Below are positions 27,787 to 36,816 of a stretch of 64,000 bases of DNA, piece after piece. Position numbers and translations under genes: made by a program. Every line of letters starts with the position of its first letter. The first letter of the stretch is position 1. The notes below the pieces were generated by a model, which saw nothing but the letters and a program-made list of their open reading frames with translations, was not told the DNA's origin and did no database searches. This DNA is from JANSWP01 sp041941305 (GTDB taxonomy: Bacteria > Bacteroidota > Bacteroidia > Chitinophagales > Saprospiraceae), in contig JBGTQJ010000004.1 in the NCBI GenBank assembly GCA_041941305.1, forward strand, positions 1 through 64,000. The letters run 5' to 3'.

Positions 27787-27943
27787 CGGAGCGTTATCGC
27801 AGAAATAGTGACTTTAATTTGATAAAGCAATCTAAAAATCAGGGAGTTGTTAGCAATTCCTCAACAGAAATTATTAACACTGCTTTCCATTCTGACTTTT
27901 TATATTTAGATTGGGGCAGATCTTAATCATAAAGCGAAATTTC

Positions 27944-27951
27944 TATTTTTG
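27944..27951 (+). promoter_or_regulatory. Bacteroidota -7 box upstream of the alpha/beta hydrolase
   Basis: TATTTTTG matches TANNTTTG and lies 31 nt before the ATG at 27983. No well-spaced -33 TTTG is visible, so this is a partial match only. Confidence 0.35.
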
Positions 27952-27982
27952 CACCAAGATTTTTTCACACATAATCCATTAA

Positions 27983-28768
27983 ATGGAGTATCAGATAAAA
28001 GAAGAAGGTAAGTTTAAATACATCGAAACTGAAGGCGGGGAAGAAAATTTAGTTCTCTTACACGGTTTGCTCGGTGCGCTAAGCAATTTTGGTGGCATCA
28101 TCAACCATTTTGCCCAAACACATAATGTCATTGTACCTATCTTACCTATTTTTGAATTGCCCATTCGAAAAGTTTCTCTGTCAGGTCTAGTTGATCATGT
28201 TGTAGATTTTGTGGAATACAAAGGTTGGGATTCTGTGCACGTGCTTGGCAATTCATTGGGCGGACATGTGGCGCTATTGTATGCCTTGGCTCAACCAAAA
28301 AAAATTGCCTCCATCACCCTGACAGGTAGCTCCGGCTTATTTGAAAGTGCTATGGGCTCTACCTTTCCCAAACGAGGCGATTATCAATACATCAAGAAGA
28401 AAGCAGAAGACACTTTTTATGATCCTGCTACTGCTACCAAAGAATTGGTAGATGAGATCTTCGCTATTGTGAACGATCGCAATAGAGCCATTCGGGTCGT
28501 TGCCACTGCCAAATCAGCTATACGACATAATCTAGGTGACAAGCTCCACCAGATCAAAGCACCCACTTTGCTGATATGGGGAAAACAAGATCAGGTGACT
28601 CCCCCGTTTGTAGCAGAAAAATTTGATGAACTCATCGACGACTCCCGTCTGGTTTGGATAGATAAATGTGGTCATGCGCCCATGATGGAGCATTCTGAGG
28701 AATTCAATTCACATCTGGAAAACTTTATCAAAGAAGTCATTCATCCTTCAGCGGATACCGTTGTTTGA
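27983..28768 (+). CDS. Alpha/beta-fold hydrolase
   Basis: A 261-residue single-domain hydrolase. The oxyanion segment is LLHGLLGA (about residues 25-32), the nucleophile elbow GNSLGG has Ser91, the acid is in WGKQDQVTPP (near 211), and the His is in CGHAPMMEH. The triad is intact. There is no signal peptide, so it is cytoplasmic. Its substrate cannot be read; relatives are carboxylesterases, MhpC-like C-C hydrolases or haloperoxidases. It stands alone, converging on the next gene. Confidence 0.85.
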   Translation: MEYQIKEEGKFKYIETEGGEENLVLLHGLLGALSNFGGIINHFAQTHNVIVPILPIFELPIRKVSLSGLVDHVVDFVEYKGWDSVHVLGNSLGGHVALLYALAQPKKIASITLTGSSGLFESAMGSTFPKRGDYQYIKKKAEDTFYDPATATKELVDEIFAIVNDRNRAIRVVATAKSAIRHNLGDKLHQIKAPTLLIWGKQDQVTPPFVAEKFDELIDDSRLVWIDKCGHAPMMEHSEEFNSHLENFIKEVIHPSADTVV

Positions 28769-28791
28769 GTTGGTAAGACTGCTTACACCAC

Positions 28792-29463
28792 TTAGCCCTT
28801 CTCAAGGCTTTCCACAGTGGTATCAGCAGTAATTCCGTTTTCTTTCAAAACGACCAGAACCTCCTCATACATCTTCAATAATTTTTCTTCGATGTAAACG
28901 ATGTCCCCTGAAAAGAAGGTCGTAAAGGAAACGTAATCCGCTAATGGAGCACGTGTACTCATGTTGATGATGGTTTCAACATACAGAGCCCCTACATTTT
29001 CATAGTTTTTTTGCTCTTTATCTATTGCAGAAAGCAAGGAAACCAATTCTAAATCCATATCTGCCAATACACCTGAAACAATGGCGGTTTGATAAGCGGC
29101 ATTTTTCAAAGTGCTGGTTTTTGTACCTCTCCAAAACCAATTGATGGTGTCTGGAATTTCTGTCATTGGGGTATTTAGGAGTTCTTTCGGCAATTCTCTA
29201 AAGGCTTTCCAGGAAGTGTCGCGCAGGGTATGGTGGTATTCAATGACATTTTGAATTTGTGCTTGGTTTGACAAAATATCTGCTTCAATTTTTTCCAATA
29301 ATTGATGCCCTAGAGCTATTTTTTTTTGACTTTCATTCCAATTGCCTGCAATGATTCCAAAATAGACCCCCAGCATGATGGGAATCATTTGCAGGAGGAA
29401 TGTTTTAGTTTTATCAAGCAAGGTTTTTTCATTTTGCATATGCGGTATCCATTTTTTGTTCAA
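28792..29463 (-). CDS. Small membrane-anchored protein, DUF6090-like
   Basis: An N-terminal membrane segment (about residues 20-45: FLLQMIPIMLGVYFGIIAGNWNE) is followed by a helical domain with LLEKIEADILSNQAQI. The pattern of one TM ending in a N-W-N-E motif and then a long helix is common in Bacteroidota DUF6090-type proteins of unknown function. Orientation puts the helical domain probably outside the cytoplasm. Convergent with the hydrolase gene, 23 nt from it, and divergent from mfd. Confidence 0.65.
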   Translation of the reverse strand: MNKKWIPHMQNEKTLLDKTKTFLLQMIPIMLGVYFGIIAGNWNESQKKIALGHQLLEKIEADILSNQAQIQNVIEYHHTLRDTSWKAFRELPKELLNTPMTEIPDTINWFWRGTKTSTLKNAAYQTAIVSGVLADMDLELVSLLSAIDKEQKNYENVGALYVETIINMSTRAPLADYVSFTTFFSGDIVYIEEKLLKMYEEVLVVLKENGITADTTVESLEKG

Positions 29464-29584
29464 AAGAAATGCTTTTAAAAGAATCCATCAAATGCGATGC
29501 TTCACCATTGACAAATTTGTTTAAAAGAGCACTAACATTCTCATCATTAGTAAAGCTTGTTTAGGTACTCATATTAGATTTCTT

Positions 29585-29616
29585 TTTGACTTGAAGTCAA
29601 ACATTTTTTACCTTCG
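29585..29616 (+). promoter_or_regulatory. Probable mfd promoter (TTTG-N20-TANNTTcG)
   Basis: A -33 TTTG (29585-29588) and a -7 TACCTTCG (29609-29616) are separated by 20 nt, close to the Bacteroidota consensus with one mismatch. The box ends only 5 nt before the GTG start, so the transcript would be nearly leaderless. Confidence 0.55.
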
Positions 29617-29621
29617 CCGCC

Positions 29622-32600
29622 GTGAAGAATTTACAGCGTGTACTCGAATTGTACCGAGACGAAAAGAAGACAAAGCAAATTGTAGATGCCCTGAGCGCTG
29701 AAACGCCCGCACGATTGCAAATCACAGGAATGATGGGCGCACAGGAGACCTTTGTCCTCGCCGGAGCCTACCTCGCTTCCCCACAGCATCATTTATTTAT
29801 CGCAAATGACAAGGAAGAAGCTGCCTATACACAAAACACCCTTGCAAATCTTTTTGATAAAAAGCCGGTTCGGTTCTTTCCAGATTCTTTCAAAAGACCG
29901 CAGTTTTTTGAAACATTGAACAATACCAACGTATTGGAGCGAACAGAAACGATCAATAAAATTACTTCTTCTCGCTCTGTAGGTGAAATAATTGTCACCT
30001 ATCCGGAAGCTATTTTTGAAAAGGTCGTTTCACCCTCAGTGCTGGAGGAAACACGGATTGAAATAAGGACTGGTGAAGAAATAGATGTGAATTTTGTCAT
30101 TGAAATCCTCACTGAATATGGATTTCAAAGGGAAGATTTTGTGTATGAGCCGGGGCAATTCGCAGTTCGTGGTGGTATCATTGATATTTTTTCTTACGGA
30201 AATGAATATCCTTATCGTGTAGAACTTTTTGATGAAGAAGTAGAAAGCATTCGGACCTTTGATCCGACTAGTCAATTATCTGTCCGGAATATCGCTCAGG
30301 TTTCCATCGTCCCTAATGTCAACACCAAATTTTCTCAATCTCAGAAGGTTTCTTTTTTCAAGGTGTTGAAAGAAAATACCGCTATCTGGGTTGTGGATTT
30401 TAAAGTGTTTTTTGAGAAACTGGACATTTGTTTAAAAAAAGCAGAGGAGTTTTCAAAAACCCTTGATGTGACAGAGGAAGGTGACTTGGTAGAGATCTTT
30501 CGGGATGGTGCGTTTGTACTATCCGGAGAGGTTTTTGAGGATATGGAAAAATTTTCCCTGCTGGAACTTTCTTCACGTGAAACCAATGGACAAAGCATTT
30601 CATTTGCTTCCAAACCTCAGCCTTCCTTTAATAAAAATTTCAAACTCCTGATAGAAAATCTGACAGCTAACAGCAAAAATGGAATTGAGAATTACATATT
30701 CACAGACAATCCCAAGCAGATTGAACGATTCTATGCCATTTTTGAAGATTTAGATGCACAAGTACAGTTTCATCCCTCCATGAAAGCCATTCACGCTGGC
30801 TTCATTGATCACGACCTGAAAATTGCCTGCTACACAGACCACCAGATTTTTCAGCGATTTCACAAATACAAATTGCGTCGAGGTTTTACAAAGGATAAAG
30901 CCTTGAATTTGAGATTGTTGCGAGAATTAAAACCAGGAGATTATGTAGTTCATATTGATCATGGGATAGGACAATATTCGGGATTAGAGAAGATCAATAT
31001 CAATGGTCATGTACAAGAATCAGTGCGCTTGTTTTATTTAAACAAGGATTTGCTTTATGTAAGCATCAACTCTCTCCATAAAATTTCAAAATACACTGGA
31101 AAAGATGGGGCCAAACCACGGTTGAGTAAACTGGGTTCTGAAACCTGGGCAAACCTGAAACGAAAGACGAAGAAGAAGGTTAAAGACATTGCAGGAGAGT
31201 TGATAAAATTGTACGCTAAAAGAAAAGCTTCCAAAGGGCATGCTTTTCCCGAAGATGGATATATGCAAACGGAATTGGAAGCATCCTTTATTTATGAAGA
31301 TACGCCTGATCAGTTAAAAGCCACGCAGGATGTCAAGGAGGATATGATGAAAGATTATCCAATGGACAGACTGATTTGTGGGGATGTTGGTTTTGGGAAA
31401 ACAGAGGTAGCAGTTCGGGCAGCGTTTAAATCAGTAATTGACGGTAAGCAGGTTGCGATATTGGTGCCGACAACCATTTTAGCTCTACAACATTATCAAA
31501 CCTTTACGGAAAGACTAGGGGAGTTTGGGGTCAGCATAGACTATGTCAATCGTTTCAAAACCCAGAAACAACGAAAGGAGATTTATCAAAAACTTAAAGA
31601 AGGGAAAATTGAAATAATCATCGGCACCCATGCACTTTTGAATAAGGAAGTGGGTTTTAAAGACCTGGGATTACTGGTTATTGACGAAGAACAAAAGTTT
31701 GGTGTAGCAGCAAAGGAAAAATTGCGGAACCTGAAGGTAAATGTGGATACGCTTACGCTTACTGCGACGCCAATTCCACGGACGCTTCAGTTTTCGCTAA
31801 TGGCAGCTCGTGATTTGTCAATTATCAGAACGCCACCACCCAATCGACAACCAATTCATACAGAAGTCCGCACTTTCAATCCCGAATTGATTCGCGATGC
31901 CATATACTATGAGGTGTATCGGGGAGGACAAGTCTTTTTTGTACACAATCGCGTCAAGACACTTCCCGAGATCACAGCTTTGGTAAGGCGAATGTGCCCG
32001 GATGTAGATATTGTTTCTGCTCATGGACAAATGGAAAGCAAAAAACTTGAGCAAACGCTTTTGGATTTTATTGACAGAAAATACGATGTTTTACTCTGTA
32101 CCAACATCATTGAAACAGGTTTGGATATTCCCAATGCCAATACGATGATCATTGACAATGCCCATCATTTTGGGATGAGTGATTTGCATCAATTACGTGG
32201 GCGAGTGGGGCGATCCAATAAAAAAGCGTTTTGTTATTTGCTTTGTCCTCCGATTTCAGTACTCACCCACGATGCACGGAAACGCCTGAAGACGATTGAA
32301 GATTTTTCAGATTTGGGCAGTGGCTTTGAAATCGCTATGAAGGATATGGACATTCGGGGAGCAGGCAATTTACTGGGAGCGGAACAATCTGGCTTTATTT
32401 CTGAAATCGGCTATGAGACCTTCCAGAAAGTACTCGAAGAAGCTATTTTGGAATTGAAGGAAAACGAATTTAAAGAGGTCTTCCAGGAAGAGTTGGACAA
32501 AAAGAAAGCTTATGTCCGCGATGTACAGGTAGATACCGATGTGGAGATGCACATTCCCACAGAATACATTCACAGTACCTCGGAACGACTCAATCTTTAT

Positions 32601-32996
32601 ACCCTGCTTGACAAAGTTGAAACAGAAGCTGAGCTCGAGCAATTTGCCAAGAACCTTAAAGATCGATTCGGAAAAATTCCCTGGCAGGTTAAAGAACTTT
32701 TCGATGGCTTGCGCTTGCGCTGGGTGTGCAAAGAACTAGGTTTTGAACGGATTATTTTAAAAAACAACAAGTTGCGCTGCTATTTTGTAGAAAATCCTCA
32801 GTCCTTATACTACGAAAGTGAAAGCTTCCAGAACATTTTTCAATTTATTGCCACCAAAGGACAGGCGATGGGATTAAGCGTAAAAAAATCGAATCGCTTC
32901 TTGATAATTGTGAAGGAAGGAGTGGAGAGTTTGAAAGCTGCGAGAAAGTTGCTGGAGGAGATTCAAGAGGAGGCTTTGAGTTCAAAAGTTTCGTAA
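29622..32996 (+). CDS. mfd: Transcription-repair coupling factor
   Basis: Full length at 1124 residues. Order: UvrB-like N-terminal module (1-350), the RNA-polymerase-interacting CarD-like domain (PGDYVVHIDHGIGQYSG, about 437), a RecG-like translocase with GDVGFGKTEVA (about 586) and DEEQ box (VIDEEQKFG, about 687), TATPIPRT, helicase C motifs with LRGRVGRS, and the C-terminal TRCF domain. It pushes stalled RNA polymerase off damaged DNA and recruits UvrA. The GTG start at 29622 is chosen because the frame aligns from MKNLQRVLELY and the promoter box lies just upstream. Confidence 0.97.
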   Translation: MKNLQRVLELYRDEKKTKQIVDALSAETPARLQITGMMGAQETFVLAGAYLASPQHHLFIANDKEEAAYTQNTLANLFDKKPVRFFPDSFKRPQFFETLNNTNVLERTETINKITSSRSVGEIIVTYPEAIFEKVVSPSVLEETRIEIRTGEEIDVNFVIEILTEYGFQREDFVYEPGQFAVRGGIIDIFSYGNEYPYRVELFDEEVESIRTFDPTSQLSVRNIAQVSIVPNVNTKFSQSQKVSFFKVLKENTAIWVVDFKVFFEKLDICLKKAEEFSKTLDVTEEGDLVEIFRDGAFVLSGEVFEDMEKFSLLELSSRETNGQSISFASKPQPSFNKNFKLLIENLTANSKNGIENYIFTDNPKQIERFYAIFEDLDAQVQFHPSMKAIHAGFIDHDLKIACYTDHQIFQRFHKYKLRRGFTKDKALNLRLLRELKPGDYVVHIDHGIGQYSGLEKININGHVQESVRLFYLNKDLLYVSINSLHKISKYTGKDGAKPRLSKLGSETWANLKRKTKKKVKDIAGELIKLYAKRKASKGHAFPEDGYMQTELEASFIYEDTPDQLKATQDVKEDMMKDYPMDRLICGDVGFGKTEVAVRAAFKSVIDGKQVAILVPTTILALQHYQTFTERLGEFGVSIDYVNRFKTQKQRKEIYQKLKEGKIEIIIGTHALLNKEVGFKDLGLLVIDEEQKFGVAAKEKLRNLKVNVDTLTLTATPIPRTLQFSLMAARDLSIIRTPPPNRQPIHTEVRTFNPELIRDAIYYEVYRGGQVFFVHNRVKTLPEITALVRRMCPDVDIVSAHGQMESKKLEQTLLDFIDRKYDVLLCTNIIETGLDIPNANTMIIDNAHHFGMSDLHQLRGRVGRSNKKAFCYLLCPPISVLTHDARKRLKTIEDFSDLGSGFEIAMKDMDIRGAGNLLGAEQSGFISEIGYETFQKVLEEAILELKENEFKEVFQEELDKKKAYVRDVQVDTDVEMHIPTEYIHSTSERLNLYTLLDKVETEAELEQFAKNLKDRFGKIPWQVKELFDGLRLRWVCKELGFERIILKNNKLRCYFVENPQSLYYESESFQNIFQFIATKGQAMGLSVKKSNRFLIIVKEGVESLKAARKLLEEIQEEALSSKVS

Positions 32997-33136
32997 TGAT
33001 TTGAGTTTATACAGGATTCATTCGTTAAATCATTTGATGCCTTCATTGACCAAGGTACCCTTTTTATTAAGTGAGAAAAAAATCCTCTAATAGTTGAGTT
33101 AGATTTGCATAATAAGATATTCGATTATTTTACATG

Positions 33137-33144
33137 TATATTTG
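33137..33144 (+). promoter_or_regulatory. -7 box inside the longer reading frame of the next gene
   Basis: TATATTTG matches TANNTTTG and lies 29 nt before the ATG at 33174. A tttg at 33104-33107 is too far upstream to be a good -33. Its position supports the later start for the exported protein. Confidence 0.4.
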
Positions 33145-33173
33145 TGCGCTTTAAAACGTTAATATCAAATAAG

Positions 33174-35633
33174 ATGAGAACCTCAAACAGAATCTTCATT
33201 TTGTGCAGTCTATGTCTGCATTTCTTTTTTAATTTTAGTAAGGCTCAAACAGAACAAGCTTCTCCTCCAACCAAGACAGAAGCTTCAAGTAATCAAAGTA
33301 ATGACAACAATAAGTCTGAAAATACTTCAACTGGAAATAGTTCTTCAGATGAAACAAAAACAACGACTGTCACTCCACCGGTAGTTGTAAACCAAAATGT
33401 AAATACTCCTGCGACAGAAAAAAAACAAGAACCTTCTGGAAGTATTACCAAGGGTGCAAAAAAAACAGGCTGGGAGCCCTTCTATGAAATTGAGGTGGAT
33501 TTGGCGATGGGGACATTAAGCCCTAATTATCTACCTTTTGATGCTCCTTTTATTTTAAAGGGAAAAGTACCTGAGAATGTAGAGACTGTGGAAGTCAGAT
33601 ATGTTCCAGAGCATATTTTTTTCTCAATTGATAATTGTCATGATTGTTATTGGAAACCTACCTGCTTTGAATTTCCTGATTCAGTACTATTTAGTAAAAG
33701 CGTTAGAAAGCATTACAAAAAGGAAATTGAAGCTAAAATTGAAAAAGAAAAAACATCTCCCTGCAAGGAAAGAAAGAATGGGTATTGTGACCCTGTATTT
33801 TTAGTAAAGTTGGCCGAAGAGTGTGATTGTGGTTCTTCCTGGAAAAAACCAAAATTATCTAAGCCAGATTCAAATGGCAAGGTCGAATTTCGATTAAATA
33901 TCCTTCCACTTGAGAATAATAAAAAGTATCGTTTTTATTTTCGGTTAACTACCACAGAAGATGCTAAACTTGTACAGTCTTTATTAAACACCTATAAGAA
34001 GGAACTTACCAATCATATTATTGATACTACTTCGCAAAAAAGTAAACTTAATTATCCTAATGACTTTAATAAGACCAAGGAAGCCTATAATTTACTAAAT
34101 GGTAATTTTTACAAAGATGGGAATAATTTAATTGATGATTCCAAAGAAATATTTAATCCTGACTGTTTAGATGGAAATGATTTTAAGAAACTTAGTAATT
34201 TATATCAAAAGGCTGATTCCATGTATGCTTTGATAGAAAGGGGTTCACCCGTAGTAAATATTGAAAGAAATATTAATGATATTTTGAATGATCCTCACTA
34301 CGGTAATTTAAAGTATATCATAAAATACCAGAGAGATAGTTTTGAAAATTTTAAATCGAGTTTAGAGGAATTAAGCTTGTTGTATAAAATGCAATTCAAT
34401 ATCTATCCAGCTTATCATACAGGAAATGTAATCAAAGGAAAAAGCCATTTTGAGAATTATCAGGAGGTTCAGCAGGATTTAAGGAACAATAATAATCAAT
34501 TGCTTATTGACACTGCGATTGTCCAAAAATACATAGCCAATTTAAGTTCATTTATCAAATTTATTAATGGTCGGATTAAATTTTTAGATGCGATTTATGA
34601 AAAGGGGGAACATCCCAAAATATTTGAACAATTTTACTTTTACGATGATAGCTTGGTTCATACTTGGATAGACTTTCAGGAAATGCTGGCTAAGCGAAAT
34701 CTTTCTAACAAATTGATTTTAAACTATATAGAGCTTGAAAAATGTCGGCAGGACACCCAATTAAATTGTATTGATTTGTTGCGAAAGGAGTCAAAATTTA
34801 AAGACCTTGAAAATGTGAGGGCTAAAATCCAGGTAAATTTATCTCATGCATGGGATAGTTTGAAAATCATAAATAGCATCTTAAATGATAAGCTTCTTGC
34901 TTATGATGTAAGAAGAGATGATATCAATACTTGGTTTAGTGATCTTGCCAAAAAATTTGATGTGCTCCGCTTGAGTCTAGAAGATAGATTAAAACAATTA
35001 AAAAATTATCAAAAGGCGGTAATTCTATATAAAAAGGAATTAGACAAAATTTCGGAAAAAAGCACCAAAGACCTCAATTGGCGTATTGTTCGTCCCAATG
35101 AATTAATCAATGGTAGCATTCCGAATTTGACAGGTTTGACCTCTCATAATTATGCTACTCGCATCAATTGGTATGTATCCGGTGATGTAGGTATTAGTTA
35201 TATTCCTTTTGGGACAGACTTTTCTCCGGAAATGTCCCTTTATGTTGCCAGTAGTTTTAATCTATTTCCAATCAACCGGGAAATTCGATATGGTTTAATA
35301 GCTTCCTCAAAACGTTATGGTTTTTGGAATTCAATTCGCAAAAACACCTCAATTTTGTTGGGGGTGACTTTAAATAATGATGATTTGACAAATACAAACA
35401 GAAAACCTTTGTGGAAGAGCTTCGGCAGCCCAATGCTTGGGGTAGGTCTGAGAATTTCAGATGGAATTAGACTCAGCAGTGGTGTGGTAATGTTCCAAAG
35501 AAAGGATGAAGAACCTCTTGTAGAAGATTATGATCTTAAATCCTATTGGTATTGGTCTTTATCTTTTGATATAGATGTAGGAGGGGCTTTAGGTTATTTG
35601 GGCAAAAAACTATTTCCAAATGTATTTCAATAA
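33174..35633 (+). CDS. Exported protein of unknown function with possible outer-membrane C-terminus
   Basis: The start at 33174 gives a standard signal peptide (MRTSNRIFILCSLCLHFFF...KAQ); the frame itself is open from an ATG at 33105. A Ser/Thr/Asn-rich linker follows (about 25-90), then a beta-rich domain with Cys pairs (NCHDCYW, ECDCGS), a long helical region (about 250-600), and a C-terminal ~180 residues with alternating strands, ending in a hydrophobic residue, which could be a small barrel. I do not recognise the family. The next gene starts 18 nt downstream and encodes a lipoprotein, so the two probably act together at the outer membrane. Confidence 0.7.
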   Translation: MRTSNRIFILCSLCLHFFFNFSKAQTEQASPPTKTEASSNQSNDNNKSENTSTGNSSSDETKTTTVTPPVVVNQNVNTPATEKKQEPSGSITKGAKKTGWEPFYEIEVDLAMGTLSPNYLPFDAPFILKGKVPENVETVEVRYVPEHIFFSIDNCHDCYWKPTCFEFPDSVLFSKSVRKHYKKEIEAKIEKEKTSPCKERKNGYCDPVFLVKLAEECDCGSSWKKPKLSKPDSNGKVEFRLNILPLENNKKYRFYFRLTTTEDAKLVQSLLNTYKKELTNHIIDTTSQKSKLNYPNDFNKTKEAYNLLNGNFYKDGNNLIDDSKEIFNPDCLDGNDFKKLSNLYQKADSMYALIERGSPVVNIERNINDILNDPHYGNLKYIIKYQRDSFENFKSSLEELSLLYKMQFNIYPAYHTGNVIKGKSHFENYQEVQQDLRNNNNQLLIDTAIVQKYIANLSSFIKFINGRIKFLDAIYEKGEHPKIFEQFYFYDDSLVHTWIDFQEMLAKRNLSNKLILNYIELEKCRQDTQLNCIDLLRKESKFKDLENVRAKIQVNLSHAWDSLKIINSILNDKLLAYDVRRDDINTWFSDLAKKFDVLRLSLEDRLKQLKNYQKAVILYKKELDKISEKSTKDLNWRIVRPNELINGSIPNLTGLTSHNYATRINWYVSGDVGISYIPFGTDFSPEMSLYVASSFNLFPINREIRYGLIASSKRYGFWNSIRKNTSILLGVTLNNDDLTNTNRKPLWKSFGSPMLGVGLRISDGIRLSSGVVMFQRKDEEPLVEDYDLKSYWYWSLSFDIDVGGALGYLGKKLFPNVFQ

Positions 35634-35651
35634 ACCGCTAAACTAATCATC

Positions 35652-36695
35652 ATGAAAAACATAGTATTTATTCTTATTTGTTTCTTAATCATTTTCGCCT
35701 GCTCAAAAGAAAAAGAACGATTTCCTGACACTGCACAAGATGTTTTTACTTTTGAATGCCTTCCAAAAAACGATGTAGTAGCAGATGGAAATACCCTTAT
35801 TGAATTTGTAGCAACCCTAAAGGATCCTACAGCACCCATAAGTGAAGCAAATAACATTGTAGAATTCAAATCTTTCGCCGGCAAATTTCTAAATACAGTT
35901 GATACGATTACTTCTACAACTTTTAATCGACAAGGAATTGCAACAGCATTTTTGAAAGTTGGGGTGGATACCGGATATTTTGCCTGCATTGCTTCTGTGG
36001 GAATGGACAAACAGTTTACACTTTCTGACACTATTCGACTCATTGGAAAGACAGATGAACCTTCTACCTCTCCTACTATTCTTATTAATCCACAAACCAA
36101 CCCTGTGGAAGCGGATGGGTATTCTTTACTAAACATTGATGTTGAGGTGACTGATGGATCTACATTTAATGCCATCAGTTTGTCATCTACTGAAGGTACT
36201 TTTGTCAATTTGGATAGTTCAAATAATCTATTCCTCAATGGAGAGGGTAAAGGTCAAGCCATTTTGAGAGTTGGTACTAAACCTGGAAATTATTTAATTA
36301 CAGGTTCTTTATCTAATTCTATAAGCAAAACGGAACCGGTGAATATTGGACGTTCCTATTCTGATTTTATGATCTTGACCCCAAGTTCCTCTAAAATAAA
36401 ACCTATTAATGGGCTGATTACCATTACATCAGAATTGAAAAAAAATGACCCATTATTATCTGTAAGTGATGATGCAAAAGTTGAATTCAGAGCTTTTTAT
36501 GAGGATGATGAACCAATAAATTTTCTTAGCCAAGAGATAGTATTTACTGGAACTAATGGAATCGCCACCGTTGATTTTAAAACTGAAACGCCTGCTGATA
36601 CCACTCGGTTAATCATTATTGAAGCACGAACTTTGATGTTTCCTCCGTCAGATTATATAATAGAAAAAGACACCATAATTGCTACAGATTGGTAG
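35652..36695 (+). CDS. Lipoprotein with two Ig/invasin-like repeats
   Basis: The signal peptide ends in a lipobox with Cys17 (LIIFAC-SKE). Two similar modules begin with V-V-A-D-G-N-T-L (about residue 40) and V-E-A-D-G-Y-S-L (about 150), a pattern typical of Big_1/invasin-type Ig folds, and a third divergent strand set lies at 240-347. Such domains mediate surface contact. It is likely co-transcribed with the 842-codon frame upstream. No catalytic motif is visible. Confidence 0.7.
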   Translation: MKNIVFILICFLIIFACSKEKERFPDTAQDVFTFECLPKNDVVADGNTLIEFVATLKDPTAPISEANNIVEFKSFAGKFLNTVDTITSTTFNRQGIATAFLKVGVDTGYFACIASVGMDKQFTLSDTIRLIGKTDEPSTSPTILINPQTNPVEADGYSLLNIDVEVTDGSTFNAISLSSTEGTFVNLDSSNNLFLNGEGKGQAILRVGTKPGNYLITGSLSNSISKTEPVNIGRSYSDFMILTPSSSKIKPINGLITITSELKKNDPLLSVSDDAKVEFRAFYEDDEPINFLSQEIVFTGTNGIATVDFKTETPADTTRLIIIEARTLMFPPSDYIIEKDTIIATDW

Positions 36696-36816
36696 CAGTT
36701 TTGCTTCAAATAAGGATAGGTTTTCATCCTAAAGGAGATAATGAAGGGAATGAAGCAGTAATGGCTCATTATAAAAAGAGGATTGAAAAATTTGGGATAG
36801 TGTTTTCGATTGAGGA

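Larger units (their letters stand above)
27389..27982. other. 594-nt divergent intergenic region without a gene
   Basis: No open frame of useful length is present. It holds an imperfect hairpin (27645-27651 pairing with 27688-27694, extended by catga/tcatg), a pair of complementary short motifs near 27500 and 27585 (aaacaagatg-like), a tandem 12-bp duplication at 27763-27786, and a -7-like box at 27944-27951. It must carry promoters for both flanking genes. A structured RNA cannot be excluded. Confidence 0.5.

Noticed and set aside
27389..27982. Chromosomal origin of replication.
   Set aside because: Only two relaxed DnaA boxes and no dnaA/dnaN neighbours; gene orientation does not switch here.
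33105..33173. Longer start for the 842-codon exported protein.
   Set aside because: It would bury the signal peptide behind 23 residues, and a -7 promoter box lies within it.
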